From Oscillospiraceae bacterium MB24-C1 (GTDB lineage: Bacteria > Bacillota > Clostridia > Oscillospirales > Ruminococcaceae): a stretch of DNA of 64,000 nt. Every line of letters begins with the position of its first letter. The stretch's first letter is position 1. Under the pieces are notes generated by a model. The model did not search any database, was not told the origin of the DNA, and saw nothing but the letters and a program-made list of their open reading frames with translations. Positions 1-8,762 of the stretch are shown here, in pieces. Both the position numbers and the translations under genes were made by a program. The stretch is from contig CP133187.1 of assembly GCA_030913685.1 (NCBI GenBank), positions 1,637,501-1,701,500 on the forward strand. Reading direction: 5' to 3'.

Positions 1-934
1 GCTTTCTTGAAGTTTCGGAAACATTCAGGTTGTTCTCAAAGAACTTCTGAATGGTAAAGAGCGTCTCTTTATCAAGGCTGTCAATTGAACCCTTGATAAA
101 CACCTCCCGCAGGAACATCTCACACAGTGTGGTAGGCAGTTGATAAATCAAACGGGCAATGCCAAGATTATCATACCGCACAATGGTCTTTTCGGTGTCA
201 AACACCTTTCCAACTTCAAGAGATACCTGCGCCTCTTTAAAGGAACGGGCTAAATCCTTGACACCTACAACAACGGTGCCGATACCAACGACGATACGAG
301 TGTAAAACTCACCCGCGAGCGTGTCGACGATGGAGCGTGCCAACTTTTCAAGATCCTTTGATTCAATTCCGGGTTTAATTTCTTTGACAATAACAATGTC
401 ATTTTCAGAGATGCTGAAAACGAAATCCTTTTGCTTGTCCGGAAACAGGTTCTGAATGACGTCGAACGCCGATACGCCAGAAGCTGAAACAATACGCACC
501 AAAAACACAACGCGTGAAACATCAGTATTGAAGTGCAGCTCACGCGCCTTGATATAGACGTCACCAGGCAGAATATTGTCTAGCATGACGTTTTTGATAA
601 AGTTGCCCCGGTCATACTTTTCATCATAATACTGCTTGATGCCCGACACCGCGACCGCCAGAATGCCAGCGTAACGCGAAGCCATATCGTCGGTGCCTTC
701 TACAAACACCGCAAAATCGGGGCGCTGCCCGGTACCAAACGGCTTATAGGTGCAGCCGTCGCGCACAAAGGTACGACCTTCTCCAAGGTCAAGAGCAAGA
801 TACTCCCGTGAGCTGTCCAGCTTGGACAAATCGGAACACGCAACAATGTGAGCGGTGTCATCAATCACACCGATCACGCGATCGATCGAATCTCGCATTT
901 GATGGATGATGCCCTGAAACAGCCGGTTAGACAT
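1..934 (-). CDS. CdaR/PucR-like transcriptional regulator (partial, C-terminus outside window)
   Basis: The reading frame runs off the left edge, so only about 311 N-terminal residues are visible. The start is the ATG at 934, preceded by GAGGGG at a 6-7 base spacing. The N-terminus (MSNRLFQGIIHQMRDSIDRV) followed by a region reading VIGVIDDTAHIVACSD resembles the putative sugar-diacid recognition domain of CdaR, and the middle part resembles the GGDEF-like central domain of PucR/CdaR regulators. The diagnostic C-terminal PucR helix-turn-helix would lie outside the window, so the family call is inference from the N-terminal half. It is divergent from metG. No target gene can be named. Confidence 0.6.
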   Translation of the reverse strand, partial: MSNRLFQGIIHQMRDSIDRVIGVIDDTAHIVACSDLSKLDSSREYLALDLGEGRTFVRDGCTYKPFGTGQRPDFAVFVEGTDDMASRYAGILAVAVSGIKQYYDEKYDRGNFIKNVMLDNILPGDVYIKARELHFNTDVSRVVFLVRIVSASGVSAFDVIQNLFPDKQKDFVFSISENDIVIVKEIKPGIESKDLEKLARSIVDTLAGEFYTRIVVGIGTVVVGVKDLARSFKEAQVSLEVGKVFDTEKTIVRYDNLGIARLIYQLPTTLCEMFLREVFIKGSIDSLDKETLFTIQKFFENNLNVSETSRK

Positions 935-988
935 ACAAATCCCCTCTCAATTGTCAAGAATAACAGTACGCATAGTTTATTAGTATTC

Positions 989-1017
989 ATTTTACATAAA
1001 ATGTTCCGCATTTGCAA
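989..1017 (-). promoter_or_regulatory. Sigma-A promoter for the CdaR-like gene
   Basis: On the minus strand TTGCAA (1017-1012) and TAAAAT (994-989) are separated by exactly 17 bases, about 55 bases upstream of the ATG at 934. Confidence 0.5.
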
Positions 1018-1192
1018 CATAAAATCGAACTTTTCTTGTAAATAATTGTGGAAATTATGAGTTCGCATAGTATTTCAGCTATTTTTAGTGTGCAAAATCA
1101 AGGTTGAATACCGTATTTAATTGGCTGGCCGATGCGCTTTGCATCCCGTTATGTCCGATATGTACAATGTCCTTTCATTTACTGGCGCATAG

Positions 1193-1221
1193 TTGTTTTT
1201 TACTAGCGTTGATGCTATACT
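1193..1221 (+). promoter_or_regulatory. Sigma-A promoter for metG
   Basis: TTGTTT (1193-1198), 17-base spacer, TATACT (1216-1221), ending 46 bases before the chosen metG start. I looked for a T-box leader (AGGGTGGNACCGCG signature) in 935-1267 and found none, so the 333-base gap holds two divergent promoters and nothing else that I can support. Confidence 0.6.
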
Positions 1222-1267
1222 TATTTAATAAAATATGTCAAATCCAAATCCTAATGGAGGACCTGCT

Positions 1268-3232
1268 ATGAAAAAGAAACCTTTTTATATCACAACGCCC
1301 ATTTACTATCCTTCTGATAAGCTGCACATCGGACACAGCTATTGTACCGTTGCCACCGATGTGATGGCAAGATATAAGCGAATGCGCGGATTTGACGTGA
1401 TGTTCCTAACCGGTACCGATGAGCACGGACAAAAAATTGAAGAGAAGGCCGCTGCCGCCTCTGTAACGCCTCAAGAATATGTCGATAATGTTGTTGCGGG
1501 CATCAAAAAGCTTTGGAAGCTGATGAATATTTCTAACGATCGTTTTATCCGCACTACTGACGACTACCATGTAGAATCGGTTCAAAAGATTTTTAAAGAC
1601 CTTTATGATCGCGGAGACATCTATAAAAGCGCCTATAAAGGCAAGTACTGCACCCCCTGTGAATCGTTCTGGACTGAAAGCCAGTTGGTCGACGGCAAAT
1701 GTCCCGACTGCGGCCGAGAAGTCAAGGACGCCGAGGAGGAGGCATATTTTTTCCGCCTTTCTAAATACGCAGACCGTCTGATGACTTATTATTATGAAGA
1801 GAATCCCACCTTTATAGAGCCGGTTTCTCGCCTCAACGAGATGGTCAATAATTTCATTAAACCCGGCCTTGAGGATCTGTGCGTCTCCCGCACTTCATTT
1901 ACTTGGGGCATTCCGGTCACCTTCGACCCCGGCCACATTGTATATGTATGGGTCGACGCGCTCTCAAACTATATCACCGCGCTGGGCTACGGCAACGACC
2001 AGTATCACGACTATGAGAGATACTGGCCGGCTGATGTGCATTTTGTCGGCAAAGAAATCACCCGTTTCCACACCATCATCTGGCCCGCCATGCTTATGGC
2101 GCTGGACCTGCCTCTGCCTAAAAAAGTGTTCGGCCACGGCTGGTTGCTGCTCGAGGGCGGCAAAATGTCAAAATCCAAGGGCAACGTTGTTGACCCCGTC
2201 GTGCTTTGTGAGCGCTATAGCGTAGACGCCATCCGTTATTTCCTACTACGCGAGTTCCCGTTTGGATCTGACGGCGTTTTTTCTAACCAGGCACTGATCA
2301 CTCGCATCAACGCCGATTTGGCCAACGATTTGGGCAATCTGGTCTCGCGCACCCTCGCGATGGGAGAGCGCTATTTTGGCCAGACCCTCCCACAGGATCG
2401 CCGTTTTGTCACACCCGACGAACAGCTCATTGCCATGCTGGATGTTTTGCGTGAGCGATATTCTGACCTGATGGAGAGCTTCACCTTCCAGTCGGCGCTA
2501 GCCGAGGTGTTCAAGGTGATTTCTCGCGCCAACAAATATATCGATGAGACCACACCGTGGATATTGGGTAAAAATCCAGACGAGACCGACCGTCTTGCCG
2601 CTGTTATTTACAACCTTCTCGAAACCATCCGTATCTGCACAACGTTGCTGGTTCCGTTCATGCCGGATACCTGCAATAAAATATTTACGCAGCTGGGTTG
2701 CCCTGAAGACGATCGCACCTTTGAAAAAGCGCTCTATTACGCCAACACCGGCTACTGTATAGACAAATTGGATAATCTTTTCCCACGCATCGACCTGAAA
2801 AAGGAGCTTGCGCTCTTGGAACAGCAGGAGACCGAAAAAGCGGCCAAAACTGCGCCAAATGCCAAAACTGGCTGCAATAAAAGTTCGGAGGGCTCCAAGG
2901 TTGAGGGCATCATCTCAATAGACGATTTTATGAACGTTAAATTACTGGTTGCCAAAATAATTAGCTGTGAACCGGTGCCCAAGTCCGATAAACTGCTGCA
3001 ACTGAACTTGGATGACGGGTCGGGCACGCCCCGCCAGGTTGTCAGCGGCATCCACCCCTGGTATGAGCCAGAAGCACTTATCGGCAAAAAGGTTGCAGTT
3101 GTAGCCAACCTGAAACCCGCCAAGCTACGTGGCGTAATGAGCCAAGGCATGATTCTAGCCGCCGATGTCGGCGACGCCGCCCGCGTGCTGTTTATTGACG
3201 ACGCCGTTCCTTGCGGCGCGAGGATTCGATAA
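1268..3232 (+). CDS. metG: Methionyl-tRNA synthetase
   Basis: Charges tRNA-Met with methionine in the cytosol. An in-frame ATG exists at 1235, but GGAGG at 1256-1260 sits 7 bases before the ATG at 1268, so I take 1268 as the start (654 residues). Class I signature HIGH is at residues 20-23 and KMSKSKG near residue 299. A zinc knuckle of two CxxC pairs (CTPC, CPDC) lies near residues 128-148. The C-terminal 110 residues, from about 550, form the OB-fold tRNA-binding/dimerisation domain. The length is typical for the long bacterial form. The TatD gene follows with no gap, so the two are one transcript. Confidence 0.97.
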   Translation: MKKKPFYITTPIYYPSDKLHIGHSYCTVATDVMARYKRMRGFDVMFLTGTDEHGQKIEEKAAAASVTPQEYVDNVVAGIKKLWKLMNISNDRFIRTTDDYHVESVQKIFKDLYDRGDIYKSAYKGKYCTPCESFWTESQLVDGKCPDCGREVKDAEEEAYFFRLSKYADRLMTYYYEENPTFIEPVSRLNEMVNNFIKPGLEDLCVSRTSFTWGIPVTFDPGHIVYVWVDALSNYITALGYGNDQYHDYERYWPADVHFVGKEITRFHTIIWPAMLMALDLPLPKKVFGHGWLLLEGGKMSKSKGNVVDPVVLCERYSVDAIRYFLLREFPFGSDGVFSNQALITRINADLANDLGNLVSRTLAMGERYFGQTLPQDRRFVTPDEQLIAMLDVLRERYSDLMESFTFQSALAEVFKVISRANKYIDETTPWILGKNPDETDRLAAVIYNLLETIRICTTLLVPFMPDTCNKIFTQLGCPEDDRTFEKALYYANTGYCIDKLDNLFPRIDLKKELALLEQQETEKAAKTAPNAKTGCNKSSEGSKVEGIISIDDFMNVKLLVAKIISCEPVPKSDKLLQLNLDDGSGTPRQVVSGIHPWYEPEALIGKKVAVVANLKPAKLRGVMSQGMILAADVGDAARVLFIDDAVPCGARIR

Positions 3233-4015
3233 ATGGTATATTTCTTCGATTCTCACGCACACTATGATCAAAAGCGTTTCGATGACGACCGTGAGGCCGT
3301 CATCGCGTCTTTACGGCCCAATGGTGTCGGGGCGGTGCTCAATTCCGCCAGTGATATCGCCTCGAGCGAGGCAGCACTTTCGCTGGCCCAAAAGCATCTC
3401 TTTTTTCGTGCTTCCGCCGGAGTTCATCCGCATTCGGCAGCTGAGCTTGACGACAATACCCTGCTTAGAATTGAGCAGCTTTGCCGCGAACCTGAAGTGG
3501 TTGCCATCGGTGAGATAGGACTTGACTACTATTATAATTACGCCCCAAAAGAAGTGCAGCAGGCCGCCTTTCGCCGCCAGCTGGAGCTGGCACATGAGCT
3601 GGATTATCCGGTGATCATTCACAGCCGAGATGCTGCACAGGATACTTTTGATCTTGTAAAGAAATTTCGCCCTCGCGGCGTGGTACACTGTTTTTCGGGG
3701 TCTGCTGAACTGGCACGCGAATATGCCGCCATGGGACTATATCTGGGTTTTACAGGCGTGATCACCTTTCAAAATGCTAAAAAGCCCTTCTCGGCTGCGG
3801 CAGCTGTGCCGCGTTCTCAGCTTTTGATTGAGACCGACTGCCCTTATATGGCGCCCGTACCCTTTCGGGGTCGGCGATGTGACTCCACCATGTTGTCCAC
3901 AACGGCAGCCGCACTTGCGACTGCTCAGAACTGCGATGTTGAAACGCTTGCACGGGACACCTGGCAAAACACAATTAACTGTTTTTCGCTGGAAAACTGG
4001 CAGCCGCAGCCCTGA
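3233..4015 (+). CDS. TatD family metal-dependent hydrolase/DNase
   Basis: A 260-residue TIM-barrel hydrolase of the TatD (YabD/YcfH) family. The metal-binding HxH is seen near the start (DSHAHYD), followed by the family signatures GEIGLDYYY, the HSRDA strand and LIETDCPY, which supplies late acidic ligands. The ATG begins on the base right after the metG stop codon, so the two are co-translated; metG next to a TatD gene is a common arrangement in Firmicutes. The family has 3'-5' exonuclease activity in studied members, but the physiological substrate here is not shown by sequence. Confidence 0.93.
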   Translation: MVYFFDSHAHYDQKRFDDDREAVIASLRPNGVGAVLNSASDIASSEAALSLAQKHLFFRASAGVHPHSAAELDDNTLLRIEQLCREPEVVAIGEIGLDYYYNYAPKEVQQAAFRRQLELAHELDYPVIIHSRDAAQDTFDLVKKFRPRGVVHCFSGSAELAREYAAMGLYLGFTGVITFQNAKKPFSAAAAVPRSQLLIETDCPYMAPVPFRGRRCDSTMLSTTAAALATAQNCDVETLARDTWQNTINCFSLENWQPQP

Positions 4016-4076
4016 TTTCCCGGCCGAACACAGGTATTTTTAACGCATATGCAGGAGTATTTGTTTTGCCGTCATT

Positions 4077-4127
4077 AAAAGGCAAGTGCACCTCAAAAAC
4101 AGAGGGATATTTGCCTTTTGCTTTTTT
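4077..4127 (+). terminator. Terminator-like hairpin after metG-tatD
   Basis: AAAAGGCAA (4077-4085) pairs with TTGCCTTTT (4111-4119) across a 25-base loop and is followed by a T-rich run. The large loop makes this weaker than the other terminators here. The rest of the 444-base gap to gdhA is AT-rich and carries only the gdhA promoter. Confidence 0.5.
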
Positions 4128-4338
4128 AAAAAAGACTCACGGCGCAAGTTTTAATTCATTTTGTTCATTTTTTGTGTTTGCTTTTAGCTTATTTATTTGC
4201 AGGATTCTATATCTCAAACTTTTCCATTTTAGCACTGCAAAGCAATAATTGATTTAACAATTTGTTTATGATCACTAGTTTTCGTCTTGTTTAATTCTAG
4301 ATTTTCTACGTTTAAAAATATTTTGCAAGAATAATGTC

Positions 4339-4367
4339 TTGAATTACTTCAAGGAACGTGCTAATAT
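4339..4367 (+). promoter_or_regulatory. gdhA promoter with a dyad over the -35
   Basis: TTGAAT (4339-4344), 17-base spacer, TAATAT (4362-4367). The -35 lies inside the perfect dyad CTTGAA-ttac-TTCAAG (4338-4353), which may be an operator. Confidence 0.6.
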
Positions 4368-4459
4368 GTGCTTGTAGACAAAAACTATTTTGCAAGTTTT
4401 CTGTCAAAGTTGAGTGTCAATGAATAGAACAGTGATTTATTGATTGGGAGGATTTTAAG

Positions 4460-5809
4460 ATGAACGCGTATGTCGAAAGTGTAATCGAAAAAGTCAAGAA
4501 AAAGTACCACTATGAACCCGAGTTTGTACAGTGTGTTGAAGAAGTACTCAGCACCCTGTCCCCCGTCGTGGACGCGCACCCTGAGTATGAGAAAGCTGAC
4601 CTGCTCGGCAGAATGGTTGAGCCTGAGAGAATGATCTCTTTCCGCGTGACTTGGGTGGACGATAACGGCCTTGCCCAGACCAACACCGGTTACCGTTGCC
4701 AGTTCAACGGCGCCATCGGCCCATACAAGGGTGGCCTGCGCTTTGCTCCCAACGTTTATTCCGGCATCATTAAGTTCCTTGGTTTTGAGCAGACTTTTAA
4801 GGATTCCCTGACCTCCCTGCCTATGGGTGGTGCTAAGGGCGGCGCTGACTTCGACCCCACCGGCAAATCCGACGCCGAAATCATGCGTTTCTGCCAGTCC
4901 TTCATGAGCGAGCTTTATCGCCACATCGGCCCCGATGTTGACGTTCCCGCTGGCGACCTTGGCGTTGGCGCACGCGAGGTTGGTTATCTTTACGGCCAAT
5001 ACAGAAGACTGCGTGGCGCATTTGAAAATGGCACCATCACCGGCAAGGGCATGTCCTTCGGCGGTTCTCTGATCCGCCCTGAAGCGACCGGATTTGGCGC
5101 TGTTTATTATCTTGTTGAAGTGCTCAAGCACGAAAACGACTCCATCAAGGGCAAGACTGTTGCACTGTCTGGCTTCGGCAATGTTTGCTGGGGCGTCGCT
5201 AAGAAGCTCGCAGAGCTCGGCGCTAAGCCTGTAACCCTCTCTGGTCCTGATGGCTATATCTATGATCCCGATGGCATCATCACCGAAGAGAAGATCAGCT
5301 ACATGCTTGAAATGCGTACTTCCAACCGCAATAAGGTCAAGGATTACGCTGACAAGTTCGGCTGCAAGTTTGTCCCCAACGCAAAGCCCTGGGGCGAGAA
5401 GGTTGACATCATCATGCCTTGCGCTATGCAGAACGACGTTGATCTCACAGCTGCTAAGAAGCTTGTTGAAAACGGTGTTAAGTATTACATCGAAGTTGCC
5501 AACATGCCCACCACCAACGAGGCGCTCCTTTACCTGATGGATCAGAAGAACGTTATCGTTGCACCCTGCAAGGCTGTCAACGCCGGCGGTGTTTCGGTTT
5601 CCGGTCTTGAGATGAGCCAGAACTCCATGAGATACAACTGGACTGCTGAAGAAGTCGACGCCAAGCTCAAGCAGATTATGAAGCAGATTCACGACAATTC
5701 TGTCGAGTGCGCAGAGCGCTATGGTCTGGGTTATAACCTGGTTGCTGGTGCTAATATCGTTGGTTTCCAGAAAGTTGCCGACGCCATGATAGCACAGGGC
5801 ATTTTCTAA
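4460..5809 (+). CDS. gdhA: NADP-specific glutamate dehydrogenase
   Basis: Hexameric glutamate dehydrogenase of 449 residues, linking ammonium and 2-oxoglutarate to glutamate. Start is the ATG at 4460 with GGGAGG at 4445-4450. Family hallmarks are PYKGGLRF, the catalytic-lysine segment SLPMGGAKGGADFDP near residue 125, GDLGVGAREVGYL and the Rossmann region with SGFGNV near residue 240; the length fits the small NADP-type enzyme. Codon usage is strongly biased to preferred codons (for example GGC, AAG, CTT), unlike most neighbours, suggesting high expression. It is monocistronic, with its own promoter and a strong terminator. The long antisense frame over this gene is a codon-bias shadow. Confidence 0.97.
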   Translation: MNAYVESVIEKVKKKYHYEPEFVQCVEEVLSTLSPVVDAHPEYEKADLLGRMVEPERMISFRVTWVDDNGLAQTNTGYRCQFNGAIGPYKGGLRFAPNVYSGIIKFLGFEQTFKDSLTSLPMGGAKGGADFDPTGKSDAEIMRFCQSFMSELYRHIGPDVDVPAGDLGVGAREVGYLYGQYRRLRGAFENGTITGKGMSFGGSLIRPEATGFGAVYYLVEVLKHENDSIKGKTVALSGFGNVCWGVAKKLAELGAKPVTLSGPDGYIYDPDGIITEEKISYMLEMRTSNRNKVKDYADKFGCKFVPNAKPWGEKVDIIMPCAMQNDVDLTAAKKLVENGVKYYIEVANMPTTNEALLYLMDQKNVIVAPCKAVNAGGVSVSGLEMSQNSMRYNWTAEEVDAKLKQIMKQIHDNSVECAERYGLGYNLVAGANIVGFQKVADAMIAQGIF

Positions 5810-5837
5810 TAGTTGCTATACTCCTCTTCCACCCAAC

Positions 5838-5877
5838 ACATGCGGGGCCGTTTTATCGGCTCCGCATGTATTATTTT
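5838..5877 (+). terminator. gdhA terminator
   Basis: A stem with arms at 5838-5850 and 5857-5869 (ACATGCGGGGCCG against its complement, one mismatch) and a 6-base loop, followed by a T-rich tail (ATTATTTTTTA). Confidence 0.85.
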
Positions 5878-5897
5878 TTATAAGCCAAACGTCAAAG

Positions 5898-5927
5898 GCC
5901 CGGCGGTACCTGACGGTACAGCCGGGC
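5898..5927. terminator. GC-rich hairpin between convergent gdhA and cca
   Basis: GCCCGGC (5898-5904) pairs with GCCGGGC (5921-5927), with an inner GGTACC/GGTAC pairing. There is no good T-run on either side, so it may be a weak terminator for cca or only a transcript-end hairpin. Confidence 0.4.
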
Positions 5928-5965
5928 ACCTTATACTGTGCTTCCAATAATAAATCACAGTATTA

Positions 5966-7309
5966 TCATATCTCATCAGGCCGATTCAAACGAACATATT
6001 CGAGCAGCGCTTCGGCTTCGTTGGGCAGCGTTTCATCAAGCACCTTTTGCAGCAGCAAATCAAGCAGTACACCGAGCTGTGGCCCCTGTGAAACACCTGC
6101 CGCAATGATATCTCTTCCGGACACAACAAGCTCAGACCGGTTTAAGGGTAGTCGCTGTGCTGCAATACTTTGCATCAGACATTCCACCCTTTCAAGACCC
6201 GCCAGCCTCTCTTGGCGCATATCCGGTCGCTGCGCCATAATATCGGCTTTTTGTACTAACAGCAATCGACGCATTGCCGCAAAGCCATACTTTGAAAGCA
6301 ATTTTTTGATTTTAATCTTATCTGCATCGCACAGCGAAAGGTCATGCCGTTGCACGAGAAATAGAATCTGTTCTCGCGCAGTATTACCAAATTTCAGACG
6401 TCTAAGAACCACTTCGGCCAACTTGGCACTTTGTGCTGCGTGTCCATAAAAATGCCCGTGGCCGTCGGCGCAAAGTGGTTTTCCAATATCGTGTAGCAAC
6501 AGGGCAACCTTCAGGACAGATTCCGGCGGTGCAAACCCCACTGCATGCGCAGTATGGGCATATACATCGTAGCAGTGGTAATCCTTTCGCTGCTCCAACC
6601 CCAACGTGGGTTTTAGTTCGGGAAAAACGGCGAAAATTATTTCGTGGTATTCCATCAATACTCGCGCACAATCCGGTGCACAAAGCAGCTTTTCAAGTTC
6701 GGCGCGTATCCGTTCGGCTGAAAGTGCCGCAAGCTGGCCGGTATGCTGTAGCATGCTACCCGCCGTCTGAGGTTCTATAACAAACCCCAACACAGCAGCA
6801 AAACGCAACGCCCGCAAAATCCGCAAAGCATCTTCGCCAAAGCGGCGCTCAGGTGCCCCAATTGCACGTATGATGCCTTTTTGTAAATCTTGCTGACCAC
6901 CAAACAGATCTATAATGCTATCGTCTTCGCCTAAGCACATCGCGTTGATTGTAAAGTCTCTGCGTGCAAGATCGGTTTCAATCGCGCGCGAAAAACAAAC
7001 ACTATCCGGCCTTCTGCTGTCGGAATAGGTTCCATCCTGCCTAAAGGTTGTCACCTCGATTGGTGTATGGTCAATAACAACGGTTATCGTTCCATGCTTT
7101 GCGGCACCCTGACCGATCTTGAGCATTCTAAAACCAGAGAACACTGCCAACATTTCCGTCGGTGTAGCCGAGGTGGTAATATCCCAGTCATGCGGCGTGT
7201 TGCCTAACAACAGGTCGCGCACACAGCCGCCCACCGGCACCGCGCGAAAACCCGCCCTGCGCAGACATTCCAGCACCGTTTGAATATTTTCCGGAATATC
7301 AAATCGCAC
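5966..7309 (-). CDS. cca: CCA tRNA nucleotidyltransferase with HD domain
   Basis: Adds or repairs the 3'-CCA end of tRNAs. The 447-residue protein opens with the class II nucleotidyltransferase head: VGGCVRDLLLG near residue 26, then the catalytic DWDITTSA (DxD), and RRDFTINA in the tRNA-NT domain. An HD phosphohydrolase-like motif (LLLHDIGKP) occurs near residue 270, so this is the CCA enzyme with an HD domain rather than a bare poly(A) polymerase. Several tRNA genes in this genome do encode CCA (both seen here do), so the enzyme would mainly act in repair. It is transcribed toward gdhA and away from the Mrp gene. Confidence 0.93.
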   Translation of the reverse strand: MRFDIPENIQTVLECLRRAGFRAVPVGGCVRDLLLGNTPHDWDITTSATPTEMLAVFSGFRMLKIGQGAAKHGTITVVIDHTPIEVTTFRQDGTYSDSRRPDSVCFSRAIETDLARRDFTINAMCLGEDDSIIDLFGGQQDLQKGIIRAIGAPERRFGEDALRILRALRFAAVLGFVIEPQTAGSMLQHTGQLAALSAERIRAELEKLLCAPDCARVLMEYHEIIFAVFPELKPTLGLEQRKDYHCYDVYAHTAHAVGFAPPESVLKVALLLHDIGKPLCADGHGHFYGHAAQSAKLAEVVLRRLKFGNTAREQILFLVQRHDLSLCDADKIKIKKLLSKYGFAAMRRLLLVQKADIMAQRPDMRQERLAGLERVECLMQSIAAQRLPLNRSELVVSGRDIIAAGVSQGPQLGVLLDLLLQKVLDETLPNEAEALLEYVRLNRPDEI

Positions 7310-7372
7310 CTTTTCCCCTCTTTTCAGGCAATAATAATATTATCAGTATAACACATCGGTCAAGCAATACTC

Positions 7373-7401
7373 TTGACAGCCACGCCAAATAGTCCTATAT
7401 T
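7373..7401 (+). promoter_or_regulatory. Consensus promoter for the Mrp ATPase gene
   Basis: Perfect TTGACA (7373-7378), 17-base spacer, TATATT (7396-7401), 34 bases before the ATG. Confidence 0.8.
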
Positions 7402-7435
7402 TATGCAGGAGATTATTTTAAAGGAGTTTTAATTA

Positions 7436-8266
7436 ATGAGCACAGAATGCAACCACAATTGTGGCAGCTGCTCCGCAAACTGCAGCGAACGCCAGAATAC
7501 ACAAAGTCTGCTCGAAGCGCTTAACCCCCAAAGTAGCGTTAAGAAAGTCATCGCTGTTGTCAGCGGTAAGGGTGGCGTTGGCAAAAGCCTTGTAACGGCA
7601 CTGATGGCCTGTGAAATGAATCGGCGCGGCGCCCACGTCGGTGTGCTGGATGCCGACATCACCGGCCCCTCGGCCCCGCGAGCATTCGGCATTGCCCAAA
7701 AGGCCGCCACCGATGGGAACGTGATACTACCGGTAAAGTCGGCGGGGGGCATCGATGTGATGAGCGTCAACCTGCTGCTTGAAAATGACGCGGATCCTGT
7801 CGTCTGGCGCGGTCCTGTCATAGCCAATGCGGTCAAACAGTTTTGGAGCGACGTGCTCTGGGAAGATATCGACTATATGTTTATTGACATGCCCCCCGGA
7901 ACCGGCGACGTACCACTGACGGTGTTTCAATCCATCCCAGTCAATGGCATCATTGTCGTCACCTCTCCACAGGATCTTGTTTCGATGATCGTAGAAAAAG
8001 CGATGCGCATGGCTGAGATGATGAACATACCGGTGCTTGGCCTGGTGGAAAATATGAGCTATGTTGAGTGCCCCGACTGCGGCAAAAAGTTTTCGATCTT
8101 TGGCGAAAGCAAACTGGGCGAGATTGCCGAACAGCACAAAACACGCGTGCTGGGCCGACTGCCAATCAAACCCGAAATTGCCGCTGCGGTGGATGCTGGC
8201 GCAATTGAGAGTATCCCTGGCGGTGACTGGCTGGCGTTAGCGGCCAACGCCGTAGCCGTATTGTAA
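7436..8266 (+). CDS. Mrp/NBP35 family iron-sulfur carrier ATPase
   Basis: P-loop ATPase of the Mrp/ApbC/NBP35 group, 276 residues, which binds and transfers [4Fe-4S] clusters in the cytosol. The deviant Walker A motif SGKGGVGKS is near residue 43, DADITGPSAPR follows, and MFIDMPPGTGD marks the Walker B region. The N-terminal tail is cysteine-rich (CNHNCGSCSANC), as in NBP35-type proteins, and a CxxC pair (VECPDCGKKF) lies near residue 206 where the scaffold cluster is bound between subunits. AAGGAG precedes the ATG. It is a single-gene unit, with a consensus promoter and a strong terminator. Confidence 0.93.
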   Translation: MSTECNHNCGSCSANCSERQNTQSLLEALNPQSSVKKVIAVVSGKGGVGKSLVTALMACEMNRRGAHVGVLDADITGPSAPRAFGIAQKAATDGNVILPVKSAGGIDVMSVNLLLENDADPVVWRGPVIANAVKQFWSDVLWEDIDYMFIDMPPGTGDVPLTVFQSIPVNGIIVVTSPQDLVSMIVEKAMRMAEMMNIPVLGLVENMSYVECPDCGKKFSIFGESKLGEIAEQHKTRVLGRLPIKPEIAAAVDAGAIESIPGGDWLALAANAVAVL

Positions 8267-8291
8267 GAAAAATAAATGTGCATCTAATAGC

Positions 8292-8319
8292 AAAAAGGCT
8301 GCAATCGCAGCCTTTTTTT
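8292..8319 (+). terminator. Terminator of the Mrp ATPase gene
   Basis: AAAAAGGCTGC pairs with GCAGCCTTTTT across a 4-base loop, followed by T residues. Confidence 0.9.
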
Positions 8320-8367
8320 AATACATCTGGTTTTTATGTTATTAAAAGGTCAAAACCAGCGCAAACT

Positions 8368-8398
8368 AAAAACGAACGGTGAAACCGTTCGTTTTTTG
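8368..8398 (-). terminator. rpsT terminator (bidirectional hairpin)
   Basis: AACGAACGG (8371-8379) pairs with CCGTTCGTT (8385-8393). T-runs occur on both strands, so it can end rpsT on the minus strand and back up the Mrp terminator on the plus strand. Confidence 0.8.
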
Positions 8399-8399
8399 T

Positions 8400-8660
8400 T
8401 TAGCCTATTTTATTCAGCTTGTTAGCCAGAGCAGACTTCTTACGGGAAGCTGTATTCTTGTGAATAACTCCCTTAGCGGCGGCCTGATCGACAAGCTTGA
8501 TGGCATTGCGAACAACCTCAGCGCTGTTTTCAGCACCCTCTGCGAGAGAAAGCTCCGCCTTCTTCACGGTGGATCTCAGACGGGATTTCTGAGCCTTGTT
8601 GAGCTCGGTTTTCGTTGCAATAACCTTAACTCTCTTTTTCGCGGATTTGATGTTGGGCAT
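8400..8660 (-). CDS. rpsT: 30S ribosomal protein S20
   Basis: An 86-residue basic protein starting MPNIKSAKKRVKV, the standard S20 N-terminus, with the conserved segments KSRLRSTVKK and DQAAAKGVIHKNTASRKKS. S20 binds 16S rRNA early in 30S assembly. GGAGGTG stands 5 bases before the ATG. It is a single-gene unit placed directly before gpr in the opposite direction; rpsT divergent from gpr is the arrangement known in Bacillus and many Clostridia, which supports both calls. Confidence 0.98.
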   Translation of the reverse strand: MPNIKSAKKRVKVIATKTELNKAQKSRLRSTVKKAELSLAEGAENSAEVVRNAIKLVDQAAAKGVIHKNTASRKKSALANKLNKIG

Positions 8661-8697
8661 TGTTACACCTCCTTACTATCGCAGTACAGTACAAGTT

Positions 8698-8726
8698 ATA
8701 TTATCATTATTTGCGTAAAAAAGCAA
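8698..8726 (-). promoter_or_regulatory. rpsT promoter
   Basis: On the minus strand TTGCTT (8726-8721), 17-base spacer, TAATAT (8703-8698), leaving a short leader before GGAGGTG and the ATG at 8660. Confidence 0.65.
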
Positions 8727-8762
8727 CTGTTTTCACAATTTTTTTGATGGGAAGAATTATTT

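Noticed and set aside
935-1267. T-box leader before metG
   Set aside because: No AGGGTGGNACCGCG-type antiterminator signature or long specifier stem is visible; two simple divergent promoters explain the gap.
4066-4248. 60-codon frame with a possible AGGAG-TTG start after tatD
   Set aside because: It runs through the terminator hairpin 4077-4119, and its product is low-complexity Phe/Ser/Lys; the AT-rich gap explains it.
4385-5692. 435-codon open frame antisense to gdhA
   Set aside because: It is a mirror of strong codon bias in gdhA, has no ribosome site of its own and a composition unlike real proteins (runs of V/H/A without a recognisable fold).
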